From: an uncultured Paracoccus sp.
GTDB taxonomy: Bacteria; Pseudomonadota; Alphaproteobacteria; Rhodobacterales; Rhodobacteraceae
NCBI RefSeq assembly: GCF_937873615.1
Contig: NZ_CALMYP010000015.1
Location: 186,001 to 250,000 of the forward strand
Length of the DNA: 64,000 nucleotides
Direction: 5' to 3'
Shown piece by piece: positions 17,818-25,507 of this stretch. Every line of letters starts with the position of its first letter. The first letter of the stretch is position 1. The translations under genes were made by a program, and so were the position numbers. Below the pieces are notes generated by a model. The model searched no databases, was not told the origin of the DNA, and worked only from the letters and a program-made list of their open reading frames with translations.

Positions 17818-18591
17818 ATGACCGAAGAGGATCGTTACCGTGCCCCGGCCTTGGACAAGGGGCTGGATATGCTGGAATTGCTGGCTGAAATCGACGGCGG
17901 GCTGACCCAGGCCGAGATTGCGAAAAGCCTCGGCCGGACCCCGAACGAGCTTTACCGGATGCTCGACCGTTTGCAGCGGCGCGGCTATGTCACCCGAATC
18001 GATGGCGACCGTTTCGCGCTGACGCTGAAGATGTTCGGCCTCGCGCAACTGCACGCGCCGACGCGGCGGCTGGTCAGCTATGCCACGCCCCTGATGCGAG
18101 ATCTGGCCGGGCGCGCCCGGCAGGCGGTGCATCTGGCCGTCTTCGACCGGGGGCAGGTCGTCGTCGTCGCCCAGCAGGAGGCGCCGACCTATTGGGGGAT
18201 CAGCATCCGCGTCGGTTCGCATATCGGGCTTTTCGATACCGGATCGGGCCATATCCTGCTGGCCTTCAACACGCCCGAGCGGCGCGAGATGATGCTGACC
18301 GAAAACCGTGCCGAAGCCGGTCGCACCGTGCCTCGGGCGCTGGCCGAACGCTTCAACCGCATCCGAGAGCAGGGCTATGAAAGCATGCCCTCGGCGCAGA
18401 CGGCGGGGGTGTTCAACCTGTCGGCGCCGATCCTTGCCGGGGATGGCAATGCCATCGCGGCGCTGACCGTGCCTTACATTCCGCTGGTGAACGCAGCCGA
18501 CGCGCCCGACATGTCCGATTGCACGCATCTGCTGGTCGAAACCTGCCAGAGACTGTCCGAAATGGCCGGCATGCGCGAGGAGAGCGCCTGA
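17818..18591 (+). CDS. IclR-family transcriptional regulator of the fucose locus
   Basis: A 257-residue regulator. The ATG at 17818 is preferred for its GGAGGAAC site. The winged helix-turn-helix covers roughly residues 15-70 (GLTQAEIAKSLGRTPNELYRMLDRLQRRGYV). A GAF-like effector domain follows from about 75 to the end, with the conserved SAPILAGDGNAIAALTVP segment. It diverges from the sugar ABC operon and is cotranscribed with the lactonase. Palindromes at 17791-17808 and elsewhere are candidate sites. Effector, likely a pathway intermediate, is not known. Confidence 0.9.
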   Translation: MTEEDRYRAPALDKGLDMLELLAEIDGGLTQAEIAKSLGRTPNELYRMLDRLQRRGYVTRIDGDRFALTLKMFGLAQLHAPTRRLVSYATPLMRDLAGRARQAVHLAVFDRGQVVVVAQQEAPTYWGISIRVGSHIGLFDTGSGHILLAFNTPERREMMLTENRAEAGRTVPRALAERFNRIREQGYESMPSAQTAGVFNLSAPILAGDGNAIAALTVPYIPLVNAADAPDMSDCTHLLVETCQRLSEMAGMREESA

Positions 18592-18619
18592 GAGAGCGAG
18601 GCGCAAGGGGAGGAGAGAG

Positions 18620-19465
18620 ATGACCGCAATCATCGACACGCATCTGCACTTGGTGGACCGCAGCCGGTTGACCTATCCATGGCTGGCCGAAGCGCCGGCG
18701 CTGGACCGCGACTGGAGCCATGCCGAATACGCGGGTGAGGCCGCAGCCGCCGGAATTGCCCGCGCGCTTTACATGGAGGTCGATGTGGCCGGCGACATGA
18801 TCGGTGCCGAGATCGACGTGATCGAGGCCCTGCCGCCGCGCACCGATACCCCCATCGCCGGCATCATCGCCGCCTGCCGGCCCGAGCAGGACGGCTTTGC
18901 CGCCGAGATCGAGCGGGCGCAGGACCGCGCCTCGGTCGTGGGCTTCCGGCGGGTGCTGCATGTGATGCCGGACGAGCTGTCGCAGACCGCGCTGTTTCGC
19001 GACAATATCCGCAGGCTCGGCCCCGCCGGGCTGCCCTTTGATCTGTGCGTGCAGGCGCGGCAATTGCCGCTGGCCACGGCGCTTGTCGATGCCGCGCCCG
19101 AAACGCAATTCGTGCTGGATCACTGCGGCGTGCCCGACATCGCCGGCGGGGCCTATGACGATTGGGCGCGCGATATCGCCGCGCTGGCGCTGCGCGACAA
19201 TGTGGTGGCCAAGGTCTCGGGCCTGCCGGCCTATGCGGCCGAGGGCTGGACCGCCGCCGACCTGCGGCCATGGGTTCATCACGTCGCCGAATGTTTCGGC
19301 CTCGACCGGCTGGTCTGGGGCAGCGACTGGTTCGTCTGCACCCTGGGCGGCGGGCTGACGAAATGGGCCAGCGCCAGCCGGGCGCTGTTCGACATGGTCT
19401 CGGAGCAGGAGCGCGAGATGCTCTTCTCCGGCAATGCCGCCCGGATCTGGAACCTGCCGGGCTGA
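18620..19465 (+). CDS. Amidohydrolase-family lactonase, likely L-fuconolactonase
   Basis: A 281-residue TIM-barrel hydrolase of the amidohydrolase 2 family (PDC/fuconolactonase type). Metal and catalytic residues appear in DTHLHLVD near the N-terminus, VLDHCGVPDI in the middle and WGSDWFV near the C-terminus. Homologues open L-fucono-1,5-lactone to L-fuconate, the substrate of the dehydratase at 7632. It follows the IclR gene by 28 bp, with a GGGGAGGAG ribosome site. Other sugar lactones are possible substrates. Confidence 0.87.
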   Translation: MTAIIDTHLHLVDRSRLTYPWLAEAPALDRDWSHAEYAGEAAAAGIARALYMEVDVAGDMIGAEIDVIEALPPRTDTPIAGIIAACRPEQDGFAAEIERAQDRASVVGFRRVLHVMPDELSQTALFRDNIRRLGPAGLPFDLCVQARQLPLATALVDAAPETQFVLDHCGVPDIAGGAYDDWARDIAALALRDNVVAKVSGLPAYAAEGWTAADLRPWVHHVAECFGLDRLVWGSDWFVCTLGGGLTKWASASRALFDMVSEQEREMLFSGNAARIWNLPG

Positions 19466-19471
19466 TCCGGC

Positions 19472-20587
19472 TCAGCCGGCGGTGAAGGTGGCGGCGAAAA
19501 GCCGGCCCATATCGTCGATGGCCGCGCCGAAATCGCCATCCTTCAGCGCCTGCGCGATCCGTGCCGAGGCCGCGTCCTGAAACGGCATATAGCCGTCATG
19601 GCGCGGGCGCAGCACGGCCCCGGCCAGCGTGCGTGCGGTGCCGGAATAGAAGCCGCCGGCCTCGGCATCGACATTCGCGTCATGCCAGGCCTCGCCATGA
19701 CCAACCTGCCCGCCAGAACCGGCATAGAGCCCGCGCTGAACCTCTGGACCGGCGACATGGCGGGCGAAGGCGATGGCGGCCTCGGGCTTGGTGGAAAAGG
19801 CCGACACCGCGATCCCGGTTCCGCCAAGCGCCGATCCCGCCACGCCTGCGCCGGGCCGGGTTTCGGCGATGTCATGGAAGGACAGGCGCTTGCCCGGCGC
19901 ATCGCGGCGGGAATAGCTGACATAGCCATAGGCCAGCGGCACGCAGGCGATCTGGTCGCCCGCTGCCATCCGTTCATAGACCTCGATAGGGTCCCAGTCA
20001 TAGCAGGCGGGATCGACAAGTGCGGCGAGTGCTGCCAGCCGTTCCAGCGCCGCGATCCCGGCCTTGCGGTCGACGAATTGGCCGGGGCCCTCGGTCCTGA
20101 CCGGATGGCCGGCATTGGCCACCAGCGTCAGGAAAGACATCAGGATATGTGGCGCCCTGAGCGGGATCGCGACCCGGCCCGATTTCGCCAGGTCAAGCAC
20201 CTCGTCCCAAGTCGCGGGCGCTTGCCCGATCAGGTCGGGCCGGATCGCCTGCACCTGGGTCGCGGCGTCGATCGGATAGGCCCATTGCTTCCCCTGCCAG
20301 ACATAGCTGGGATAGGACAGCCCGACACTGGCCCGCGCGATCTCGGGCGCGTCGGGCAGGGGATGCAGGCAGCCCTCGGCGGTGATCTGGCCGACATGGG
20401 GGTGGTCGATGACGATCAGGTCGTATTCGCGGGCCAGCGTCTCGACCGGGTAGCTTTCGAAATCCTGCAGCGAGCGCTTGTCCCAATGGATGCCGACACC
20501 GGTATCGCGCTGCCATTCGGCCGAAACCGCGACCATCGGATCGTAGCCGCGCGGGTGGTTCCAGGTCATTCCCCTGAGCGTGGTCAT
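19472..20587 (-). CDS. Solute-binding-protein-like protein without a signal peptide
   Basis: A 371-residue protein with the fold pattern of family 1 extracellular solute-binding proteins (segments LIVIDHPHVGQI, YPSYVWQGKQWAYPIDAATQVQA, GTGIAVSAFSTKPEAAIAF). Its N-terminus, MTTLRGMTWNHPRGYDP, is neither hydrophobic nor cleavable, so it should remain in the cytoplasm. Its ATG overlaps the CoA-transferase stop by 4 bp, so the two are coupled. No permease is encoded with it. A cytosolic ligand-binding or accessory role for the CoA-transferase is possible; no function is established by the sequence. Confidence 0.75.
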   Translation of the reverse strand: MTTLRGMTWNHPRGYDPMVAVSAEWQRDTGVGIHWDKRSLQDFESYPVETLAREYDLIVIDHPHVGQITAEGCLHPLPDAPEIARASVGLSYPSYVWQGKQWAYPIDAATQVQAIRPDLIGQAPATWDEVLDLAKSGRVAIPLRAPHILMSFLTLVANAGHPVRTEGPGQFVDRKAGIAALERLAALAALVDPACYDWDPIEVYERMAAGDQIACVPLAYGYVSYSRRDAPGKRLSFHDIAETRPGAGVAGSALGGTGIAVSAFSTKPEAAIAFARHVAGPEVQRGLYAGSGGQVGHGEAWHDANVDAEAGGFYSGTARTLAGAVLRPRHDGYMPFQDAASARIAQALKDGDFGAAIDDMGRLFAATFTAG

Positions 20588-21765
20588 AGCCCGAATTCCT
20601 TGCGGATCTGTTCCGTCTGATCGCCGACGCGGGGGGCTGCGCGCGCGTTCGCGGGGCGGCGCCCGTCCAGCGTCAGCGGCGAGCGTGTGGTCCTGATCCT
20701 CACGCCATCCTCGCGCGTGACCAGTTGCAGCATGTCCAGCCTGGCAAAGCCCTCGCTGGCCAGAAGCTCGGGCCAGTTCATGACCTCGGCGCACCAGATA
20801 TCGGCGGGTTGCAGGATCGACAGCCAATGCGCGACCGTGCCGCTGGAAAGGCGCTCCGCCAACGCCTCCTTGATCTCGTCGCGGCGGCGGAAGCCGGCAT
20901 CGGGCTGGCCCTCGGTCAGATCGGGCATGTCGAGCAGCGCGAACAGTCCCGGCAAGGGCGTCATCGCCAGCGCCAGATGGCCATCCTCGCAGGCATAGAC
21001 GCCGTAGGGCGCCGACAGATAGGCATGGGCGCTGTTGCGCGCGGCCCGGCTGGGCAGGCGACGGCCATCGTTCAGATAGGTGGTCAGCACCTCGAATTGC
21101 AGGTCGATCAGGGCCTCCAGCAAGCTGGTCTCGACCAGCCGGCCACGCCCCGAGACGCCGCGCCCGACAAGCGCGGCCAGAATCCCCTGGCTCAGCGCCA
21201 CGCCGGCCATCATGTCGGCCACGGCAAGGCCCATCGGCACCGGCCCCTGTCCGGCATCGCCGCTGAGCCAGGTCAGCCCGGAGCGCGCCTGTGCCAGCAG
21301 GTCCTGCCCCGGCAGCCCGACCCATGGGCCGGAGGTGCCGTAACCGCTGATCGAGCCATAGACGATGCGCGGATTGATCGCCTGCACCGCCGGCCAGTCC
21401 AGCCCCATCCGCGCCGCCACGCCGGGGCGGAAATTCTGGATCACCACATCGGCCTGCGCCAGCAGCCGTTTCAGCGCCGCCAGATCGCCCGCGTCCTTGA
21501 GGTCGAGCGCGATGCTTTCCTTGCCGCGATTGATGGCGTGAAAGATCGTGCTGTCGCCGCCGATCTCGGTATCGGACAGGTAAAGCTGGCGCGACAGGTC
21601 GCCTGCGCCTGGGCGTTCCACCTTGATCACCCGCGCGCCAAGGTCCGAGAGCCGCAGCGAACAATAGGGCCCGGACAGGAACTGGCTGAGGTCAACGACG
21701 ACCAGCCCGGCCAGCGGCAGGTCCTGCGGATCCGGCGGCGCGGATGCGGATGAAAGATCTGCCAC
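20584..21765 (-). CDS. CaiB/BaiF (family III) CoA-transferase
   Basis: A 393-residue CoA-transferase. The GTG at 21765 is chosen because GGAGGG lies 6 nt upstream; an ATG at 21813 falls inside a palindrome and has no such site. The N-terminal Rossmann-like part reads LVVVDLSQFLSGPYCS. The catalytic aspartate is D184 in AVADMMAG. Members move CoA between carboxylic acids without free ATP use. Its place beside the fucose locus, with matching palindromes upstream, suggests co-regulation. Substrate unknown; a sugar-derived acid or lactate is conceivable. Confidence 0.88.
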   Translation of the reverse strand: MADLSSASAPPDPQDLPLAGLVVVDLSQFLSGPYCSLRLSDLGARVIKVERPGAGDLSRQLYLSDTEIGGDSTIFHAINRGKESIALDLKDAGDLAALKRLLAQADVVIQNFRPGVAARMGLDWPAVQAINPRIVYGSISGYGTSGPWVGLPGQDLLAQARSGLTWLSGDAGQGPVPMGLAVADMMAGVALSQGILAALVGRGVSGRGRLVETSLLEALIDLQFEVLTTYLNDGRRLPSRAARNSAHAYLSAPYGVYACEDGHLALAMTPLPGLFALLDMPDLTEGQPDAGFRRRDEIKEALAERLSSGTVAHWLSILQPADIWCAEVMNWPELLASEGFARLDMLQLVTREDGVRIRTTRSPLTLDGRRPANARAAPRVGDQTEQIRKEFGL

Positions 21766-21800
21766 CGAAGGCCCTCCAGGTTTCCTTCCTCCGGGGCAGG

Positions 21801-21815
21801 TTATGAAATTCATAA
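21801..21815 (-). promoter_or_regulatory. Palindrome upstream of the CoA-transferase operon
   Basis: TTATGAAATTCATAA is a perfect 15-bp palindrome with a single central base, 36 bp upstream of the GTG start. It shares ATGAA/TTCAT half-sites with the IclR-proximal palindromes. Confidence 0.45.
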
Positions 21816-21827
21816 ATGGTTGGCAAG

Positions 21828-21839
21828 TTCATATATGAA
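21828..21839 (-). promoter_or_regulatory. Second palindrome upstream of the CoA-transferase operon
   Basis: TTCATATATGAA is a perfect 12-bp palindrome 12 bp beyond the first one. Two sites spaced like this suit a dimeric-of-dimers IclR protein. The rest of the 268-bp gap up to 22033 contains no recognisable gene. Confidence 0.45.
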
Positions 21840-22033
21840 GTTATCGGTGACGTGTCCTGCCGGCTGCCGGGCGGGGCGTGGCACTCAGGAATTTTCAATC
21901 AGGCTCGCCTCTTGTCGTAGAAATCATACGAAATGGTTTATTTGCTCGCTTGATGTGCGGCCTGACCCGGCATAAAAGGGCGCAAATTTGGCTGCTGGCA
22001 GATACGCGGCGGCCCCAAAGATCGGGTGTCCAG

Positions 22034-22744
22034 ATGCAGGATATCGTTGTTTCCGTTCATATTCCGAAAACCGGCGGCACCAGTTTCCGGCGCATACTCG
22101 AAGACTGTTATGGTCGCGCGATCCTTGAGGATTACGATTGGCTGAAGCGACCGAAAGCACTGGCCGGCACCGATCTCGATGCCAGCGATGACCAGATCCG
22201 CGCCGCCCTGAAGGGTGTGCGCTGCATCCACGGCCATTTCCCGGCCCAGAAATACAAGCGCCTGCGCGAGATCGAGGGGATCCGCCCGATCTTCATCACA
22301 TGGCTGCGCGACCCGGTGGAGCGTGCCGTGTCGGCCTATTATTTCCTGCGCGCCAACCCCTCGAACCAGCCGGTTGCGGACATGCCGCCCTGGGAACAGG
22401 GTGCCAAGACAATGAGTGCCGAGGAATTCCTGACCCAAACGAAATACGGTGCCAACCGACAGGCCGCGCAGTTGCGCAACATGCCGCTGGAAGGGTTCGA
22501 CTTTATCGGCTGTACCGAGGCCTATGACGCGTCGATCGAGGTCTTCAACAAACTCTTTCGACCCGGCCGCCCGCTGCACAAAGTGCCTGTCGAACGCAAG
22601 AATCCCGACCGCAAGGGCGACCGCTACGACCTGACCCCGCGTGTCCGCAAGGCCCTGGTCGAGATGAACGGGCATGATTTCGCGCTGCACCGCTATGCGC
22701 AGGGCTGGGTGCAGGGGGCGCATCGCGTGTTGCGCCCGCTCTGA
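22034..22744 (+). CDS. Sulfotransferase family protein
   Basis: A 236-residue PAPS-dependent sulfotransferase-like protein. The phosphosulfate-binding P-loop is HIPKTGGTS (9-17). The 3'-phosphate site is RDPVERAVS (92-100), the pattern of carbohydrate and Golgi-type sulfotransferases. The start at 22034 puts the P-loop at the usual distance from the N-terminus; an ATG at 21953 is possible. It has no linked biosynthetic genes and lies between divergent/convergent catabolic operons. It may modify a surface polysaccharide. Orphan position and AT-richer upstream DNA hint at separate acquisition. Confidence 0.82.
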   Translation: MQDIVVSVHIPKTGGTSFRRILEDCYGRAILEDYDWLKRPKALAGTDLDASDDQIRAALKGVRCIHGHFPAQKYKRLREIEGIRPIFITWLRDPVERAVSAYYFLRANPSNQPVADMPPWEQGAKTMSAEEFLTQTKYGANRQAAQLRNMPLEGFDFIGCTEAYDASIEVFNKLFRPGRPLHKVPVERKNPDRKGDRYDLTPRVRKALVEMNGHDFALHRYAQGWVQGAHRVLRPL

Positions 22745-22795
22745 TCCTCAGGGTTATCAGTGTATTAAAGGCTTCTCGACAAGCGCAGCGGGTCG

Positions 22796-24436
22796 TTAGT
22801 CCGTCCCAAGCGCCTTTGCCCGGTCGCGCAGGATGAATTTCTGGATCTTGCCGGTCGAGGTCTTCGGCAATTCGTCGAAGATCACCGTCCGGGGCGCCTT
22901 GAAATGGGCCATGTTCTGCCGGCAGAAGGCGATCAGCTCGGCCTCGGTCAGGTTGCGGCCCGGTTTCAGGGTGACGAAGGCGCAGGGCGTTTCGCCCCAT
23001 TTTTCGTCCGGGCGGGCGACGATGGCCGCTTCCAGAACGTCGGGGTGGCGATAAAGCACGTCCTCGACCTCGACCGAGGAGATATTCTCGCCGCCCGAAA
23101 TGATGATGTCCTTCAGCCGGTCCTTGATCTCGACATAGCCGTCGGGATGCATGACGCCAAGATCGCCCGAGGCGAACCAGCCGCCACGGAAGGCGGTATC
23201 GGTGGCGGTCGGGTTCTTCACATAGCCCTTCATGACATTATTGCCGCGCATGAAGATCTCGCCGATGGTCTGACCATCCGGCGGCACCGGCGCGAGCGTC
23301 TCGGCATCGGCGACCATCAGCCCGTCGAGAGCGATATTGCGCACCCCCTGCCGCGCCTTCAGCCGGGCCCGGCCCGCGCTGTCCAGCCCGTCCCATTTCG
23401 ACTGCCAGGCACTGACCACCGAGGGGCCATAGGTCTCGGTCAACCCGTAGACCTGCGTCACCTCGACACCCATCGCCTCCATATTGGCGATGACGGCGGC
23501 AGGCGGGGGCGCGCCTGCGGTCATTACCTTCACCTCGTGGTCGAAATCCTTCAACTCGTCCGGGGCATTGACCAGCATCTGCAGGATGATCGGCGCGCCG
23601 CAGAAATGGCTGACCTTTTCGTCGCGGATCAGCTGGAAGACCGGCTCGGGCCGGACCGCGCGCAGGCAGACGCAGACGCCGGCATTGGCGGCGATGGTCC
23701 AGGGGAAGCACCAGCCGTTGCAATGGAACATCGGCAGCGTCCACAGATAGCGCGCATGATGCGCCATGCCCCAGGTGACGATATTCGACATCGCGTTCAG
23801 CATCGCGCCGCGATGGTGATAGACGACGCCCTTGGGATCGCCGGTCGTCCCTGAGGTGTAATTCAGGCTGATCGCATCCCATTCGCTTTCGGGCATGATC
23901 CAGTCGAATTCCGGGTCGCCCTCGGCGAGAAGCGCCTCATAGGTCAGCGCGCCGATCCTGTGACCGCCCTCGAAGCTTGAATCTTCGATATCGACGACCA
24001 GCAGGTCGGGAATATGGGCGATCCTGACGGCGCGTTCGGCGACCTCGGCGAATTCGGGATCGACCAGAAGCACCTTCGCCTCGGCATGGTTGAGGATGAA
24101 GGCCACGGCTTCCGCGTCGAGCCGGGTGTTGATCGTGTTCAGCACCGCGCCGGCCATGGGCACGCCGAAATGCGATTCGAACATTTCCGGGATATTGGCC
24201 GCGATCACCGAGACGGTATCGCCCTTCGAGATCCCCCGCGCCGCAAGCGCACTGGCCAGCCGCCGGGTGCGGGCATAGGTCTCGGCCCAGTTGCGGCGGA
24301 TGTCGCCATGCACGACGGCAGGCAGATCGGGATAGATCGCAGCCGTCCGGGCGATGAAGGACAGGGGCGAAAGCTGCACGAAATTCGCCGGATTCGCCTC
24401 CAGCCCCTGATCGAAGATATTGGTTTGCGTGGCCAT
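22796..24436 (-). CDS. Acyl-CoA synthetase (AMP-forming, fatty/short-chain acid ligase)
   Basis: A 546-residue adenylate-forming ligase. Motifs are YTSGTTGDPK (193-202), YGLTETYGPS, the hinge region GYVEIKDRLKD and the catalytic lysine K530 in KTSTGKIQK. The ATG at 24436 gives the common opening MATQTNIFDQ of this subfamily and has an upstream GAGGGGATGA. The subfamily includes medium-chain and 3-methylmercaptopropionate-type ligases; the chain length cannot be read from sequence. It is a single-gene unit, convergent with the sulfotransferase. Confidence 0.9.
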   Translation of the reverse strand: MATQTNIFDQGLEANPANFVQLSPLSFIARTAAIYPDLPAVVHGDIRRNWAETYARTRRLASALAARGISKGDTVSVIAANIPEMFESHFGVPMAGAVLNTINTRLDAEAVAFILNHAEAKVLLVDPEFAEVAERAVRIAHIPDLLVVDIEDSSFEGGHRIGALTYEALLAEGDPEFDWIMPESEWDAISLNYTSGTTGDPKGVVYHHRGAMLNAMSNIVTWGMAHHARYLWTLPMFHCNGWCFPWTIAANAGVCVCLRAVRPEPVFQLIRDEKVSHFCGAPIILQMLVNAPDELKDFDHEVKVMTAGAPPPAAVIANMEAMGVEVTQVYGLTETYGPSVVSAWQSKWDGLDSAGRARLKARQGVRNIALDGLMVADAETLAPVPPDGQTIGEIFMRGNNVMKGYVKNPTATDTAFRGGWFASGDLGVMHPDGYVEIKDRLKDIIISGGENISSVEVEDVLYRHPDVLEAAIVARPDEKWGETPCAFVTLKPGRNLTEAELIAFCRQNMAHFKAPRTVIFDELPKTSTGKIQKFILRDRAKALGTD

Positions 24437-24541
24437 GTCGTCATCCCCTCCCCATTGGCGCTGGCGGGTCCGCCCCCGCCGCGGCGCCTTGTTGGCACAA
24501 TACGCGTCCATTGTATCGCGGAATGCGCCGATAAGCTCATT

Positions 24542-24591
24542 AAGCCTGCCACCAGGACAAGCGGAATCATGGCGCGGTAATGGGCAGGCTT
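24542..24591. repeat. Inverted repeat in the gap before the acyl-CoA synthetase
   Basis: AAGCCTGCC (24542-24550) and GGCAGGCTT (24583-24591) are perfect 9-bp arms 32 bp apart, just after the dehydrogenase stop at 24596 on the minus strand. They may form a long-loop terminator or an operator. No T-run follows. The remaining gap (24437-24595) shows only a weak ACAAT/ATTGT repeat. Confidence 0.35.
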
Positions 24592-24595
24592 TCGC

Positions 24596-25474
24596 CTATT
24601 CGCCCTTTTCGGCCATCAGATCGACCTGCCGGGGCAAAAGTTCCTCGCCATGACCGCCTGCGACCAGCCGGGCCATGATCGCGCGCGTGGCCTCGGCGAT
24701 CAGGTGCGGGCTGCCGACCTCCTCGGCCATGGCATTGTAATAGGTCAGGTCCTTGAGGCTGTTCGAGACGGTGAAGCGCAGCTGATCGACCGCGCCATCC
24801 AGCAGGAAGGGCGCCATCCGGTCGAGGCCCGCGCCATATCCGCCGCCGCGTTTCAGGCAATCGACCAGCACCGCGTCCGAAATCCCCGCCGCGCGGGCGC
24901 AGGCGGCAGCTTCGGCGATCAGCGTGACCGAACCGAGCGAGACGAAGTTGTGCAGCAGCTTCAGACGGTGGCCGGAACTGACCGGCCCGGCATAGAAGCG
25001 GTTCTCCGAAAAGGTTTCCAGCATCGGGGTGATGCGCGCGACGATCTCGGGCGCACCGCCGATCAGCAGGTTCAGCCGGCCCTCGGCGGCCTCCTTCGGG
25101 GTCCGGGTCATGGCGGCATCGACGAAATGGGCACCGCGCGCCTCGACCAGCCCGGCAAGCGCCAGCGTCGATTCCGGGATCGCGGTCGAACAATCGACGA
25201 CCACCATGCCGGGGCGCAGCGCCGCCAGCAGATTGCCCGATCCGGTCAGGACATCCTCGACCTGCGGGGTGCCGGTGACGCAGAGCAGCAGGATATCGCA
25301 TTCCGCCGCAAGCCCCGCCACATCGTCGAAGGCCTGCGCGCCGGCTTCCAGCAGGTCGTCGCTCGGCTGGTTGCCGGGATGGCTGAGATAGCCGAGCGGC
25401 CAGCCCTTGGCGACGATGTTCAGCGCGATGCCATGCCCCATCAGCCCGACGCCGATCACTCCGATCCGTTCCAT
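24596..25474 (-). CDS. Beta-hydroxyacid dehydrogenase family (3-hydroxyisobutyrate dehydrogenase-like)
   Basis: A 292-residue NAD(P)-dependent dehydrogenase. The ATG at 25474 has a GGAGAG site 7 nt upstream and yields the Rossmann opening IGVIGVGLMGHGIA. The catalytic lysine sits in LKLLHNFVS. The substrate loop, normally DAPVSGG, reads DAAMTRTPKEAAEG. The RT-x(3)-A spacing recalls 4-hydroxybutyrate/sulfolactaldehyde reductases (YihU type) more than true hydroxyisobutyrate dehydrogenases. It lies 33 bp after a TRAP permease gene and is probably cotranscribed. The substrate is an acidic aldehyde or hydroxy acid. Confidence 0.85.
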   Translation of the reverse strand: MERIGVIGVGLMGHGIALNIVAKGWPLGYLSHPGNQPSDDLLEAGAQAFDDVAGLAAECDILLLCVTGTPQVEDVLTGSGNLLAALRPGMVVVDCSTAIPESTLALAGLVEARGAHFVDAAMTRTPKEAAEGRLNLLIGGAPEIVARITPMLETFSENRFYAGPVSSGHRLKLLHNFVSLGSVTLIAEAAACARAAGISDAVLVDCLKRGGGYGAGLDRMAPFLLDGAVDQLRFTVSNSLKDLTYYNAMAEEVGSPHLIAEATRAIMARLVAGGHGEELLPRQVDLMAEKGE

Positions 25475-25507
25475 GCCTGTGCTCTCCATCTTCCCGATCC
25501 GGTTTGG

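Noticed and set aside
19467-19479. Perfect palindrome CCGGCTCAGCCGG between two convergent genes
   Set aside because: The one-base centre gives a poor hairpin (5-bp stem at best) and there is no T-run, so it is not called a terminator.
21878-22033. Extended N-terminus for the sulfotransferase
   Set aside because: The upstream codons contain no conserved residues and would put the PAPS loop about 60 residues in. The ATG at 22034 places it at the normal distance.
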